Shown: one piece after another, positions 55,551 through 64,000 of the stretch
Numbering within the stretch: position 1 is the stretch's first letter
How the letters are laid out: each line of letters starts with the position of its first letter
Source of the DNA: QHXQ01 sp963788965
GTDB lineage: Bacteria > Acidobacteriota > Blastocatellia > Pyrinomonadales > Pyrinomonadaceae
Reading direction: 5' to 3'
Assembly: GCA_963788965.1 (NCBI GenBank)
Contig: CAWBIK010000005.1
Coordinates: 186,001 to 250,000 of the forward strand
Length of the DNA stretch: 64,000 bases
Position numbers and translations under genes: made by a program
Notes under the pieces: model-generated
The model's input: only the letters and a program-made list of their open reading frames with translations
Told to the model about the DNA's origin: nothing
The model's database searches: none

Positions 55551-58500
55551 ATGAACCACAAAAGCTCGTCTCGGAGAATCACGCGCGCCCGGTATTCGCC
55601 CGCGCGCAAATATGTCGTGGCCTCGCTGTGCGCCGTGTTGTTACTACTATGCGGTGTCCTCTTATTAACGAACACCGTAACGTCGTTCGCCCAGCGCCGC
55701 ACGGCCATGCGCGTGCCTGCGGGCACGACCGCACCTGCGCCCCCGACGCGCGCCAAAGAGCGTGAACGTGAGCGTGAGCGCGCGCGGGAGGCACGCAGAA
55801 CCGCGCGCCCCGTGGGTCAGAAGCAAGAAGCCCCGCTCACTTACGTGCCCGTGAACCAGCAGATAGACACGGTCGGCGTGCCCTCAGTGGGCGAAGCGGG
55901 CGTGCAGAAGACGACCGCCGAGATCATGAATGAACAGGCCCTTGCTCCGACCGCCGAGCGAGCCATACGCATGATGCCCGAACGCGAAGGCCCTGAACGC
56001 AAGAACTTGCCGCAAAACCCGAACGCAGTGGCCGCGGCGAGCATGGTCAACGGCGTGCCCGTGCCCGTGCGTAAGCTCAAGGGCGCAGGTGTAGAGAAGC
56101 TCGCAGTCGCAGCACCGGCCGCCCCGCAGACGGTCAGCACGCCGAACTTCCTCGGCGCGACGCTCGCCGACACGGGCGCGTTCCCGCCCGACACGATGGG
56201 CGCAGTCGGGCCGACGCAGTTCGTCGTCCACGTCAACGGGCGCGTCCGCACCTTCAACAAGACGACGGGCGTGGCCGACGGCGTGATTAACGCCGACACG
56301 GATGTGTTCTTCGCCTCCGTCCTGTCGCCGTTCCCGCCCGGTGGTTTGAACTTCACCAGCGACCCGAACGTGCGTTACGACCGGCTGACCAAGCGTTGGT
56401 TTCTGACCATCATCGACGTGCCGAGCACTTCGCCCGCAAGCATCGGCGACATTCCGAACCGCATCCTTATCGCAGTCTCCGATGCCGCGAGCAACGGCGT
56501 CCTCTCGGCAGGCACGGTCTGGACTTACTACTTCGTTCAGCAGGACACGGTCGGCGGCATCCCTTCGACCGGCGAGTTTCTCGACTACCCTTCGCTTGGG
56601 ATAGACGAGGACGCACTTTATATCGGCGGCAACATGTTCGGCGCGGTGTCCGGCTCGTTCGTCAACTGCTCGGCCTTCGTCATACAGAAGACTTCGGTGT
56701 TGAGCGGCGGCCCCGTCGTCACGACAGCGTTTCGGGGCATCGCCACCGGCTCTAGCGATGGGGCGTTCGCGCCGCGCGGCGTGGATAACTATGCGACGGG
56801 CACGAACGAGGGCTACTTCATCGGCGTCAGCATACTCAACTTCAGCCAACTGGACATGCGCCGCATTAGCAATCCGGGCGGCGTGCCGACCATCTCCGCC
56901 GACATCCCAATCGTAGTCAACACGACCGTTTCACCTGAAAACGTCCCGCACCTCGGCAACACGGGCGGCACGGCCGGGCGTTTGGACTCACTCGACGACC
57001 GCCTCTTCGCAGCCCACATCCGCAACGGGCGGCTCTGGACGGCGCACAACATCGAAGTCAACTCGACGGGCGTGGCTTCGACTGCGGGTAGCCGCGACGC
57101 CGCGCGCTGGTACGAGTTGAGCGTGCCTGTCGGTTCGGGCACGCCGACCGTCGTGCAGTCGGGCACGGTCTTCGACCCGGCCGCCACCAACCCGCGCTAC
57201 TACTGGATTCCGTCGGTCATGATCTCCGGTCAAGGGCACGCCGCCCTCGGCTTCAGTTCCGCCGGCAACGCCGACCGCATCAACGCCGCGACCAACGGCC
57301 GCCTGCGCACCGACACGCTCGGCACGACCGGCGCGGTCGCGCTCTACACGGCGAGTTCGACGGCCTACAACCCGCCGAGCGACCCCGGCCCGGGGCGTCG
57401 TTGGGGCGACTACTCGTTCGTCAGTCTCGATCCGAACGACGACATGACGATGTGGACCATCCAAGAGTACTGCAACGCCACGAACACATACGGCGTGCAG
57501 GTCGTCAAACTACTCGCGCCGCCGCCTGCGACGCCGACCACGGCCTCGCCCGCTACCGTCAACTCCGGCGTGCCTTCGCAGAACATCGTCATCACGGGCA
57601 CGTCCGTCGCCGGGTCTGAGTTTTACGATCCGGGCGCGGGCTTCGCCAATCGCATCAGCGCCACCGTTACGGGCGGCGTCACCGTCAACAGCGTCACCTA
57701 TACTGATCCAACGCACGTCACGCTCAACGTCTCGACCGTCGGCGCAACTGCCGGCCCGAAGGACGTGACCATCACGAACCCCGACGGGCAGAGCATGACC
57801 GGCACGGCCGTTTTCACCGTCACCGTTCCGGCAGTCGTGCCGCTCCCCGGTCAAGTCTTGATCAGCGAGTTCCGTTTCCGCGGCCCGGCAGCGCGGCCGA
57901 CGAGTACGTCGAGTTGTATAACAACACCGATGGCGTGCTCGACATCAGCGGCGACACCCTCTGGGCGTTGACCGGCGCGGGCGCACAAGCTATTCGCTTC
58001 ACCGTGCCCGGCGCGGTCGGCAGCGCCACGACCGTCATCCCCGCACGCGGTCACTATCTGATCGTCAACAGCAGTGCCTACACGCTCGGTGCGGCCGCCG
58101 CTGGCGACGGGACCTACACCACAGGCATCGTGGACGGCTCAGGCATCGGCTTCTTTACCGGCGCGACGCCGACCATAGCCACGCGCATCGACTCGGTTGG
58201 CTTCGACACGCGCGACCCGCTGTTCTTCGAGGGCACGGCGCTCGCACCGAGCAGCGCCACGGGCACGGGCGGCATCACGACGGGCGGCGAATACGCCTTC
58301 CTGCGTAAGCTCACAACCGGCACGCCGCAAGACACCGACAACAACGCGAACGACTTCACGTTCGTCTCGGTCACAGCCGGTTCGTTCACCAGCATTCAAT
58401 CCACGCTCGGCGCACCGGGGCCGGAAAATCTCGCCAGCCCGATTCAGCGCAACGGGACGATCAAGTCGTCGCTGATCGATCCGGCGCAGCCCTCCGGCGT

Positions 58501-58942
58501 CGCGCCCAACCGCGTGCGCGACACGACCCCGAACGGCTGCAACGGCGGCGTCGGGCCGTCGAACTGCACGCTCGGCACGCTCACGATCCGGCGCAAGTTC
58601 ACGAACACTACAGGCGTGCCCATTACGCGTCTGCGCTTCCGCGTCGTGGACGTGACGACCGCGCCCCCGCCTAACGCCTCGACGGCTGACCTGCGCGCGC
58701 TCACTTCGGCCACCGCCACGGTCACGATCACGGGCGGCGGTTCGGTGATCGTGCAAGGGTTGACGTTAGAGACACCGCCCGCGCAACCCAACGGCGGCGG
58801 CATCAACTCGACGCTCGCGTCCGGCACAGTCACGGCCGGCACGCCGCTCGCCAACGGCGCGTCCGTCAACGTGCAATTCCTGCTCGGCGTCCAACAGGGT
58901 GGCAGCTACCGCTTCTTCATCAACGTCGAAGCGTTGCCGTAA
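55551..58942 (+). CDS. Large secreted protein: propeller-like domain, IPT/TIG and lamin-tail domains (one frameshift)
   Basis: About 1,130 residues. A type II-like signal anchor ('YVVASLCAVLLLLCGVLLLT') is followed by a charged 'KERERERERAREARR' linker. A beta-propeller-like domain follows ('TPNFLGATLADTGAFPPDTM', 'DPNVRYDRLTKRWFLTIID'), then an IPT/TIG domain ('VNSGVPSQNIVITGTSVAGS'). Then comes a lamin-tail domain: 'VLISEFRFRG' joins 'DEYVELYNNTDGVLDISGDT' across a one-base shift in CCC near 57890. The C-terminal repeat ('GPENLASPIQRNGTIKSSLI' to 'FRFRVVD', 'NVQFLLGVQQGG') matches the remnant at 37500-38205. Probably cell-surface or secreted; function unknown. Confidence 0.85.
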
Positions 58943-58972
58943 CGAGCAGTAAGCAGTAGGCAGTAGGCAGTT

Positions 58973-59040
58973 AAGACAAGACAGCCGGTTGAACGATCAC
59001 TCACTTACTTGAGTGATCATTCAACCGGCTGTCTTGTCTT
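58973..59040. terminator. Long bidirectional hairpin between convergent genes
   Basis: 31-bp arms with a single mismatch around a CTTACT loop (58973-59003 and 59010-59040). Flanking it are diverged copies of an AGTAGGCAGT / ACTGTCTACT tandem motif that extend the dyad outward. It ends the secreted-protein gene and the oppositely oriented hydrolase gene, so it probably terminates both; its length far exceeds a normal terminator. Confidence 0.65.
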
Positions 59041-59068
59041 CAACTACTTACTGCTTACTGTCTACTGT

Positions 59069-59764
59069 CTACTGTTCCCCGTCCTGTTCCAGATGCGTTT
59101 GTAAGAAGCTGATAGTGCGTTGCCATGCGTCGGCGGCGGCTTCTTTGTTATAGACATCGGGCCGCTCGTCGTTGAAGAAGGCGTGATCCGCGCCCGCGTA
59201 GATGTGGAACTCGGCGGGCTTGCCCAACTCTTTCAACTTCGCTTCCAACTGTCGCACCGCCGTGGGCGGAACGTAGGCGTCGCGCTCGGCGTAGAGGCCG
59301 AGCACGGGCGCGCTTAAGTTTTCCAGCGGCGGGTTGACCTTCGGATGGATGCCGTAAAAGATGACGCACGCGCCGACCACCTCGTTCTTCGTCGCCGCAT
59401 AGAGCGACAACACACCGCCCATGCAGAAGCCGACCGTGCCCACGCGCGCGCCCGTCACCGCCGGGTGATCCAGTAGAAACTGGATCGCGCCGCGCAAATC
59501 TTTTTCGGTCTGATCGATGTCGAGCGCCATCATCAGCTTGCCCGCTTCGTCGGGCGAAGTGGTCGCGCGCCCGTGATAGAGATCGGGCGCGAGCGCGACG
59601 AAGCCCTCGGCCGCAAAGCGGTCGGCCACGTTCTTGATGTGCGGCACAAGCCCCCACCATTCCTGTATCACGACGACGCCGGGGCCGCGCCCCGACTCCG
59701 GCACGGACAGATACCCCACTGCCGTCCCGCCGTTGCTCTTGAACTCAACCATCTCACTCGCCAT
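59069..59764 (-). CDS. Dienelactone hydrolase family protein
   Basis: 231 residues, alpha/beta hydrolase fold. Nucleophile Cys114 in 'VGFCMGGVLSLY', Asp162 in 'AERDAYVPP' and His194 in 'GADHAFFND' form the Cys-Asp-His triad, and 'VVIQEWWGL' has the conserved Glu. This group opens lactones such as carboxymethylenebutenolide, but many members have other ester substrates. Cytoplasmic. No catabolic neighbours, so the specific substrate is unknown. The gap 59765-60157 holds short direct repeats (TGTCACT) and the bactofilin promoter region. Confidence 0.92.
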   Translation of the reverse strand: MASEMVEFKSNGGTAVGYLSVPESGRGPGVVVIQEWWGLVPHIKNVADRFAAEGFVALAPDLYHGRATTSPDEAGKLMMALDIDQTEKDLRGAIQFLLDHPAVTGARVGTVGFCMGGVLSLYAATKNEVVGACVIFYGIHPKVNPPLENLSAPVLGLYAERDAYVPPTAVRQLEAKLKELGKPAEFHIYAGADHAFFNDERPDVYNKEAAADAWQRTISFLQTHLEQDGEQ

Positions 59765-60157
59765 AAGTCTGCTCCTTCGTCGGGCCGGCGACTCGTAGGC
59801 CGGTCGCCGCCGCTAAAGATGATGCGCCATCACAAATTTTGCCTGTCCTGCGTGCCCGTAAGTTAAACCAAACTTGACTGACTTGTCACTCGTCACTTGT
59901 CACTGGCTACTGCTTTCCTCTTGTCAGTCGGCCCGCTTCGGTCTATCATCACGGCCACGTTCAAGCGCCAGCCGGTGCGCGCCCGCCGCGCGAGTCGCGG
60001 GAGTGGGCACGCGCCGCCAGCCTGTTTTTATTGTTTTCAGATTGCCCTCAGACGGCACGTGCAGCGTTCCTCGTACCGCGGCCGGCAACAACCGAGTAGC
60101 CGGCCGGCGGTTAGTACAGCGGCGCGCGCCGGGCCGATTTTCAGCGGAGGATTGAAG

Positions 60158-60883
60158 ATGTTCAGACCGGGACGAAATCCGAAAGAGCCAGTGAATGAAC
60201 CCGCCCCCGAACAGCCGCCGGCCTACGGCAGCACCACGCCGAGCGCCGGCTACGAGCGCACGCCCGAACCAACTTCCACCGGAGCACGCAACTCGATGAG
60301 CGACCCACAAGCCAACACCTCGCGCGCCTACAGCGAAAGCGAATCCTTAGCGCGCGACATCAAAGAGGGCACACTGAGCGGCTTCGTCGGCAACGGCACG
60401 ACCCTGACCGGCGAAGCGAACTTCAAAGGCATGTTGCGCGTGGACGGCCACCTGTCGGGGCGCGTCAGTTCGCAGGACGGCACGCTCATCATCAGTTCGG
60501 GCGGGCAGGTGGACGCCGACATCGAAGTCTCCGTCGCGCAGATTTACGGCACGGTGAATGGCGACATCATCGCCTCGAAGCGGATCGAGTTGGGGCGCGT
60601 CGCGCGCGTCACCGGCAACATCCAGACGCCCGCGCTCGTCATCGAGCAAGGCGCGATCTTCGAGGGCAGTTGTCGCATGGAGCAACTCCGCGACGCGCAG
60701 GTGCAGGAAGAATCGCGCGCCGCTAAAGCAGCCGGCAGCGGCAACTCAGCCGGTGGTGGCAACAGCCCGACCGATACAACCGCCAGTGCGGCCAAGCCCG
60801 ACACAAACAAGCCGGCCGATAAACCCGCCGACACGACCAACGGCCAAGCCGGCGCGGCCAAACCCGCACCCATCGTCACCTAA
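60158..60883 (+). CDS. Bactofilin
   Basis: 241 residues; ATG 60158 has GGAGG 8 bases upstream, while the longer open frame before it is non-coding. The Pro-rich N-terminal tail carries a short 'MFRPGR' start. The bactofilin beta-helix core is 'LSGFVGNGTTLTGEANFKGM', 'LRVDGHLSGRVSSQDGTLII', 'SVAQIYGTVNGDIIASKRIE' and 'ARVTGNIQTPALVIEQGAIF'. A C-terminal Ala/Lys/Pro-rich tail follows. It polymerises into cytoskeletal filaments used in cell shape or polarity. Monocistronic with its own terminator. Confidence 0.93.
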   Translation: MFRPGRNPKEPVNEPAPEQPPAYGSTTPSAGYERTPEPTSTGARNSMSDPQANTSRAYSESESLARDIKEGTLSGFVGNGTTLTGEANFKGMLRVDGHLSGRVSSQDGTLIISSGGQVDADIEVSVAQIYGTVNGDIIASKRIELGRVARVTGNIQTPALVIEQGAIFEGSCRMEQLRDAQVQEESRAAKAAGSGNSAGGGNSPTDTTASAAKPDTNKPADKPADTTNGQAGAAKPAPIVT

Positions 60884-60914
60884 AAGAGCGCACGCACCAA
60901 GCGACGTTAAAAGA

Positions 60915-60957
60915 ACGGCGCGCATGATCGGTTCGACTGATCACGCGCGCCGTTTTA
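60915..60957 (+). terminator. Rho-independent terminator of the bactofilin gene
   Basis: ACGGCGCGCATGATC, loop GGTTCGACT, GATCACGCGCGCCGT (one wobble pair), then TTTTATT. It lies 31 bp after the bactofilin stop. Confidence 0.8.
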
Positions 60958-61069
60958 TTGTGCAAGCAAGCTTAGCCCGCCAGCGACGAAGACATAATGA
61001 AGCGATGCAACAATTGCTTTATGTCGTCGTAGCTTGATCGTTAATGCTGCTGCTCCTGCTTGCCTATCA

Positions 61070-64000
61070 TCACCGGCTCGCACTCATCGCGCGCCACTCG
61101 CCTGATTGAATGAAGCTGGCCCAGTAGAACGGATGGCTGCGATCTTCGGTCTGCGTGCGCGCGCCCGCGTCGCCGCCGATGCCGCGTTGCGCGCTGCCGG
61201 TCGCGCCTTGCAGGCCCGTCTTGATCATCGCCAGTTGAACTTGTCTGAGTGCTTCTGTCCGCCCTTCGCCCGCTTGCAATCGTTTGTAATAAGCGACCAT
61301 CAGATCGCGCGTCGCCGCGTCCGACACTTGCCACAACGACATGACCTGACTCTCGCTGCCCGCCAAGACGAGCGCCCGCCGCAAGCCATAGACGCCTTCG
61401 CCCGTGGCGACCGCGCCCAAGCCCGTCTCGCAGGCTGAGAGTACGACGAGGCGTGTGCCCCAGAGGTCCAGCCCCGACGCTTCGAGCGCCGTCAAGATGC
61501 CGTCTTCGCCGCCCGTGTTCTGCCGCATGTTTGCGCCCGCGAGCGCGAGGCCCGAACGCAGCAGCGGGTTCTCGCCCGGCTGCGGCTGCGTCGCTGTCGA
61601 ACCGCCTAACGCCAGCCCGCGCGTCTCGCCCGCGCCGGCCGCGCGCGGCTGATCGGGGAGGAAGAAGCCGTGCGTGGCGACGTGTAAGACAAGCGGGCTA
61701 CTCAACTGTTTGAGCGCGGCCTCGGTGGCCTGCGCGCCGGTCAACAGCTTGAGGCCGGGCATAATCACGCCGAGCGCACGTCCCTCTTCGGCCGTGCCGG
61801 GCAGGCGCGAGAAGCGTGCGCTCGCAAGGTCGAACGAACGCCGTGCTGTGTTGTCGGTCGGATTAGTTGTGGCCGTGCTGCCGTCGTCGAACGACGGATC
61901 GGCGACGACGACCGCGCCTTGCCGGTTCTGCGTCTTCGCCGCGAGGCGCAACAGGTCGCGGCCGCTGGTCAGGTAAGTGATCGAATAAGTTTCGATGAGG
62001 TAGCGGTTCTGCTCGTCTGTGAGCGCGCCGAAGGGGATCAGGTTGAGCGCGCCGTCGGGCGAGAGAAAGAGTTGCCGCGTGTCGCCGAGCAGGCGGCGCA
62101 CGGGGCGCATCACGCGTTCGTCGAGCGCGCGCGCGAGTTGTTGTGCGTCCGCGCGTTGCGGGTTGGCGAGGGCCGCGCGCCATGCACCAATCGCCTGATC
62201 CAATTCGGCCGCAGGTCCTAACTCAATCCACGCGGGCGCACTCCCGGCCCGCAGGACATAAGCCACGTAACGCGGTGCGCCGAAGCGTTCCTGCCGGTTC
62301 TTGCCTTTGACGTTGTACGGCCGGTAGAGCGCGAACTCGACGAGCGCCGCGCCCGCAGGGATCGCTTGCTGGACGGCGGCGAGCGTGACGGCTTGCGACT
62401 GCGCGCGAAACTCTGTGCTGCGCGCGCTGATCTGTGCTTGCAAGTCGTTGCTCTCGGCATTCAACTTGGCGAGGCGCGCTTGATATTCGTCGGGCGACGC
62501 TTGACCCGGCCCCTTCAAGACGAGCGTGGCCAGTTCTGCATTCACGGTCGAGAGTCGTTCCAACAACACGCGATCTTCCGGTCCTAGCCGACGCCGCAGC
62601 ACGCCGATCTGATCGCTCATCGCATCGAGCACGCGCCCTTTGCGTTGCAAGACGATGGTGAGCGCGAGTTGTAACACCTGTGCGCTCGTCGGTGCGCCCG
62701 CCGCGTGGAGAAAAAGCGTGTAGTCCGTGTCTTCAACGAGCGTCTGCATGAACAGGCGCTTCTGTTCTTCCGAGCCGGTTGATAGGACGAGCGCGATCTG
62801 TCGTTCGGTGATCGTGGCGGCGCGTTGCTGCGTCTCGACGGCATGCGTTATGTCGCCTTGCCCGTAGTAGTCGGTCGAGAGATTGCCGAGGAAGTTGGCG
62901 AGGGCCGGATGCTGTGAGCCGTAAGCGCGTTCGTAGGCGCGCAGGGCGCGTGTGTGCAGTGCGACGGCGCGGGCATAGTCGCCGCGCGCGAAGGCAAGCG
63001 AGCCGAGGTTGTTATACGAGACGGCGGTGTCGGGGCTGTCTGCGCCGTAGAGTTTGGTGCGGATGGCGAGCGCGCGTTGCATGAGCGGCTCGGCGCGGTC
63101 GTAGTTGTTCTCGGCGCGGTCGAGCGTGGCGATGTTGTCGAGCGTGGTGGCGACGAGTCTATGCTCCGCGCCGAACTTGCGCTCGAAGATCGCGCGTGAG
63201 CGTTCGTAGAGCGGGCGGGCGCGCTCGTACTCAGTGCGCGTTTGATAGAGCAGCGCCAGATTGTTCAACGACTCGGCCACGTCCGGATGCTCCGCGCCGT
63301 AAGCCTGTTCACGCAAGGCGAGGCCGCGCTTGTATAAAGTTTCGGCGCGCGTGTAGTCGCCTTTGTCGAAGAACAACTGCGCGAGGTTATCAACCGTGGG
63401 TGCGAGCGACGGATGCTGAGGACCCAGCGCCTTTTCGCCGACGGCGAGCGAGCGATTGAAGTACGACTCGGCCTGCGTGAAATCGCCTTTGTGTTTGAAC
63501 AGCAGGCCGAGGTTGTTGAGCAAAGTAGCCACGTCCGGATGGTCGGGTCCTGAAGCCTTCTCGCGGATCGCAAGGGCGCGGCGAAACAGAGGTTCGGCCC
63601 GGCCCGGATCGCCGAGTTCGTCATAGAGGCCGCCCAAGTTGCTGAGCGAGACGGCCACGTCAGGATGATCGGGACCGAGCGCCTTCTCGCGTATGGCCAG
63701 CGCACGCCGCATCAACGTTTCGGTCTGCGCGAAGTCGTTCTGCGCGTCATAGACCAGCGCGAGGTTGTTCAACGCGGTCGCGGTCGCGGGGTCGTCCGGC
63801 CCCTTCGACTTCTGAAGCAGTTCATAAGCGCGTTGAAAATGTGTGAGCGCCTGCGCGTAATCGCCCGTCTCGTAATAGAGCGCGCCGATTTCGTTGAGCG
63901 GACTGGCGAGCGCCGGATCGTTCGCGCCCTTTGCCTGTTCGTTGAGCGCGAGCGCACGCTTGAGCAGCGGCGCGGCGCGCGCGTAATCACCCGTTAACCG
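61070..64000 (-). CDS. TPR-CHAT domain protein, 5' partial
   Basis: The frame is open to the window edge, so the N-terminus lies beyond 64000; at least 976 residues are visible. The N-terminal part is a long array of kinesin-light-chain-type TPRs ('LNNLALVYDAQNDFAQTETL', 'SLSNLGGLYDELGDPGRAEP', 'SYNNLGSLAFARGDYARAVA'). The C-terminal CHAT caspase-like domain has the catalytic His in 'LVLHVATHGFFLP' and Cys in 'LVVLSACETGLGAV', so the protease dyad is intact. Such proteins may process partner proteins on sensing a signal through the TPRs. A defence or cell-death role is known only for some CHAT proteins and is not shown here. Confidence 0.92.
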   Translation of the reverse strand, partial: RLTGDYARAAPLLKRALALNEQAKGANDPALASPLNEIGALYYETGDYAQALTHFQRAYELLQKSKGPDDPATATALNNLALVYDAQNDFAQTETLMRRALAIREKALGPDHPDVAVSLSNLGGLYDELGDPGRAEPLFRRALAIREKASGPDHPDVATLLNNLGLLFKHKGDFTQAESYFNRSLAVGEKALGPQHPSLAPTVDNLAQLFFDKGDYTRAETLYKRGLALREQAYGAEHPDVAESLNNLALLYQTRTEYERARPLYERSRAIFERKFGAEHRLVATTLDNIATLDRAENNYDRAEPLMQRALAIRTKLYGADSPDTAVSYNNLGSLAFARGDYARAVALHTRALRAYERAYGSQHPALANFLGNLSTDYYGQGDITHAVETQQRAATITERQIALVLSTGSEEQKRLFMQTLVEDTDYTLFLHAAGAPTSAQVLQLALTIVLQRKGRVLDAMSDQIGVLRRRLGPEDRVLLERLSTVNAELATLVLKGPGQASPDEYQARLAKLNAESNDLQAQISARSTEFRAQSQAVTLAAVQQAIPAGAALVEFALYRPYNVKGKNRQERFGAPRYVAYVLRAGSAPAWIELGPAAELDQAIGAWRAALANPQRADAQQLARALDERVMRPVRRLLGDTRQLFLSPDGALNLIPFGALTDEQNRYLIETYSITYLTSGRDLLRLAAKTQNRQGAVVVADPSFDDGSTATTNPTDNTARRSFDLASARFSRLPGTAEEGRALGVIMPGLKLLTGAQATEAALKQLSSPLVLHVATHGFFLPDQPRAAGAGETRGLALGGSTATQPQPGENPLLRSGLALAGANMRQNTGGEDGILTALEASGLDLWGTRLVVLSACETGLGAVATGEGVYGLRRALVLAGSESQVMSLWQVSDAATRDLMVAYYKRLQAGEGRTEALRQVQLAMIKTGLQGATGSAQRGIGGDAGARTQTEDRSHPFYWASFIQSGEWRAMSASR

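Noticed and set aside
58940..59090. CRISPR-like short repeats (AGTAGGCAGT)
   Set aside because: The repeats are short and degenerate, without regular spacers; they are part of a palindromic terminator-like region.

Overview
The window looks like a stretch of chromosome from a GC-rich, Gram-negative-type bacterium. The mix of families suggests Acidobacteriota (Blastocatellia/Pyrinomonadaceae-like): a bactofilin, a CHAT-TPR protein, an ECF sigma factor with a fused anti-sigma/FecR protein, multi-subunit ABC exporters and very large secreted proteins. That placement is inference; no rRNA, tRNA or CRISPR array was seen. At least eight long genes are broken by a single-base shift, mostly at short homopolymers. 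This could be residual assembly error, so I treat those genes as probably intact and flag each one.

Layout. 1-2.2 kb: end of a peptide-type ABC importer (two permeases). 2.2-5.5 kb: mobile and integron-derived DNA (an IS110 element inside an attC site, an ankyrin gene cassette, IS256 and IS1 remnants). 5.5-15.1 kb: patatin-like lipase, alkyl sulfatase, type I sulfatase, M20 amidohydrolase and an acetyltransferase. 15.4-20.1 kb: a giant DUF4062-NACHT-WD40 protein. 20.2-21.4 kb: a lipoprotein. 21.7-32.3 kb: a nitrate/nitric-oxide island with a DUF3565 protein, a small membrane protein, a Rieske protein, a four-cluster ferredoxin, a nitrate-reductase-type molybdoenzyme, a membrane cytochrome-like protein, a Crp/Fnr regulator, a NarK-type transporter, two hemerythrins, a cupin and a decayed quinol nitric oxide reductase. 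An identical 15-bp operator occurs three times there. 32.3-34 kb: a TPR protein.

34.2-37.5 kb and 50.2-53.4 kb are clusters of gene cassettes separated by recognisable attC sites without an integrase (CALIN-like), with IS6, IS3, IS1 and IS110 debris. 37.5-48.3 kb returns to chromosome-like content: a remnant of a large secreted protein, a WD40-like protein, a P-loop kinase, a four-gene ABC exporter operon and the ECF sigma/anti-sigma pair. A second IS110-type element lies at 48.7-50.1 kb. 53.6-64 kb holds ttcA, a small exported protein, a giant lamin-tail secreted protein, dienelactone hydrolase, bactofilin and the 3' part of a CHAT-TPR gene.

The most interesting signal is in two 1,218/1,219-bp IS110 elements (2202-3419 and 51131-52349). 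Both sit at the equivalent position inside an attC site. Both carry, at about the same distance upstream of the transposase start, a stem-loop whose sequence changed with three compensatory base pairs. Both also repeat in this region an 8-nt sequence found at their right terminus. This is the expected design of a bridge (seeker) RNA, here in elements specialised for integron recombination sites.
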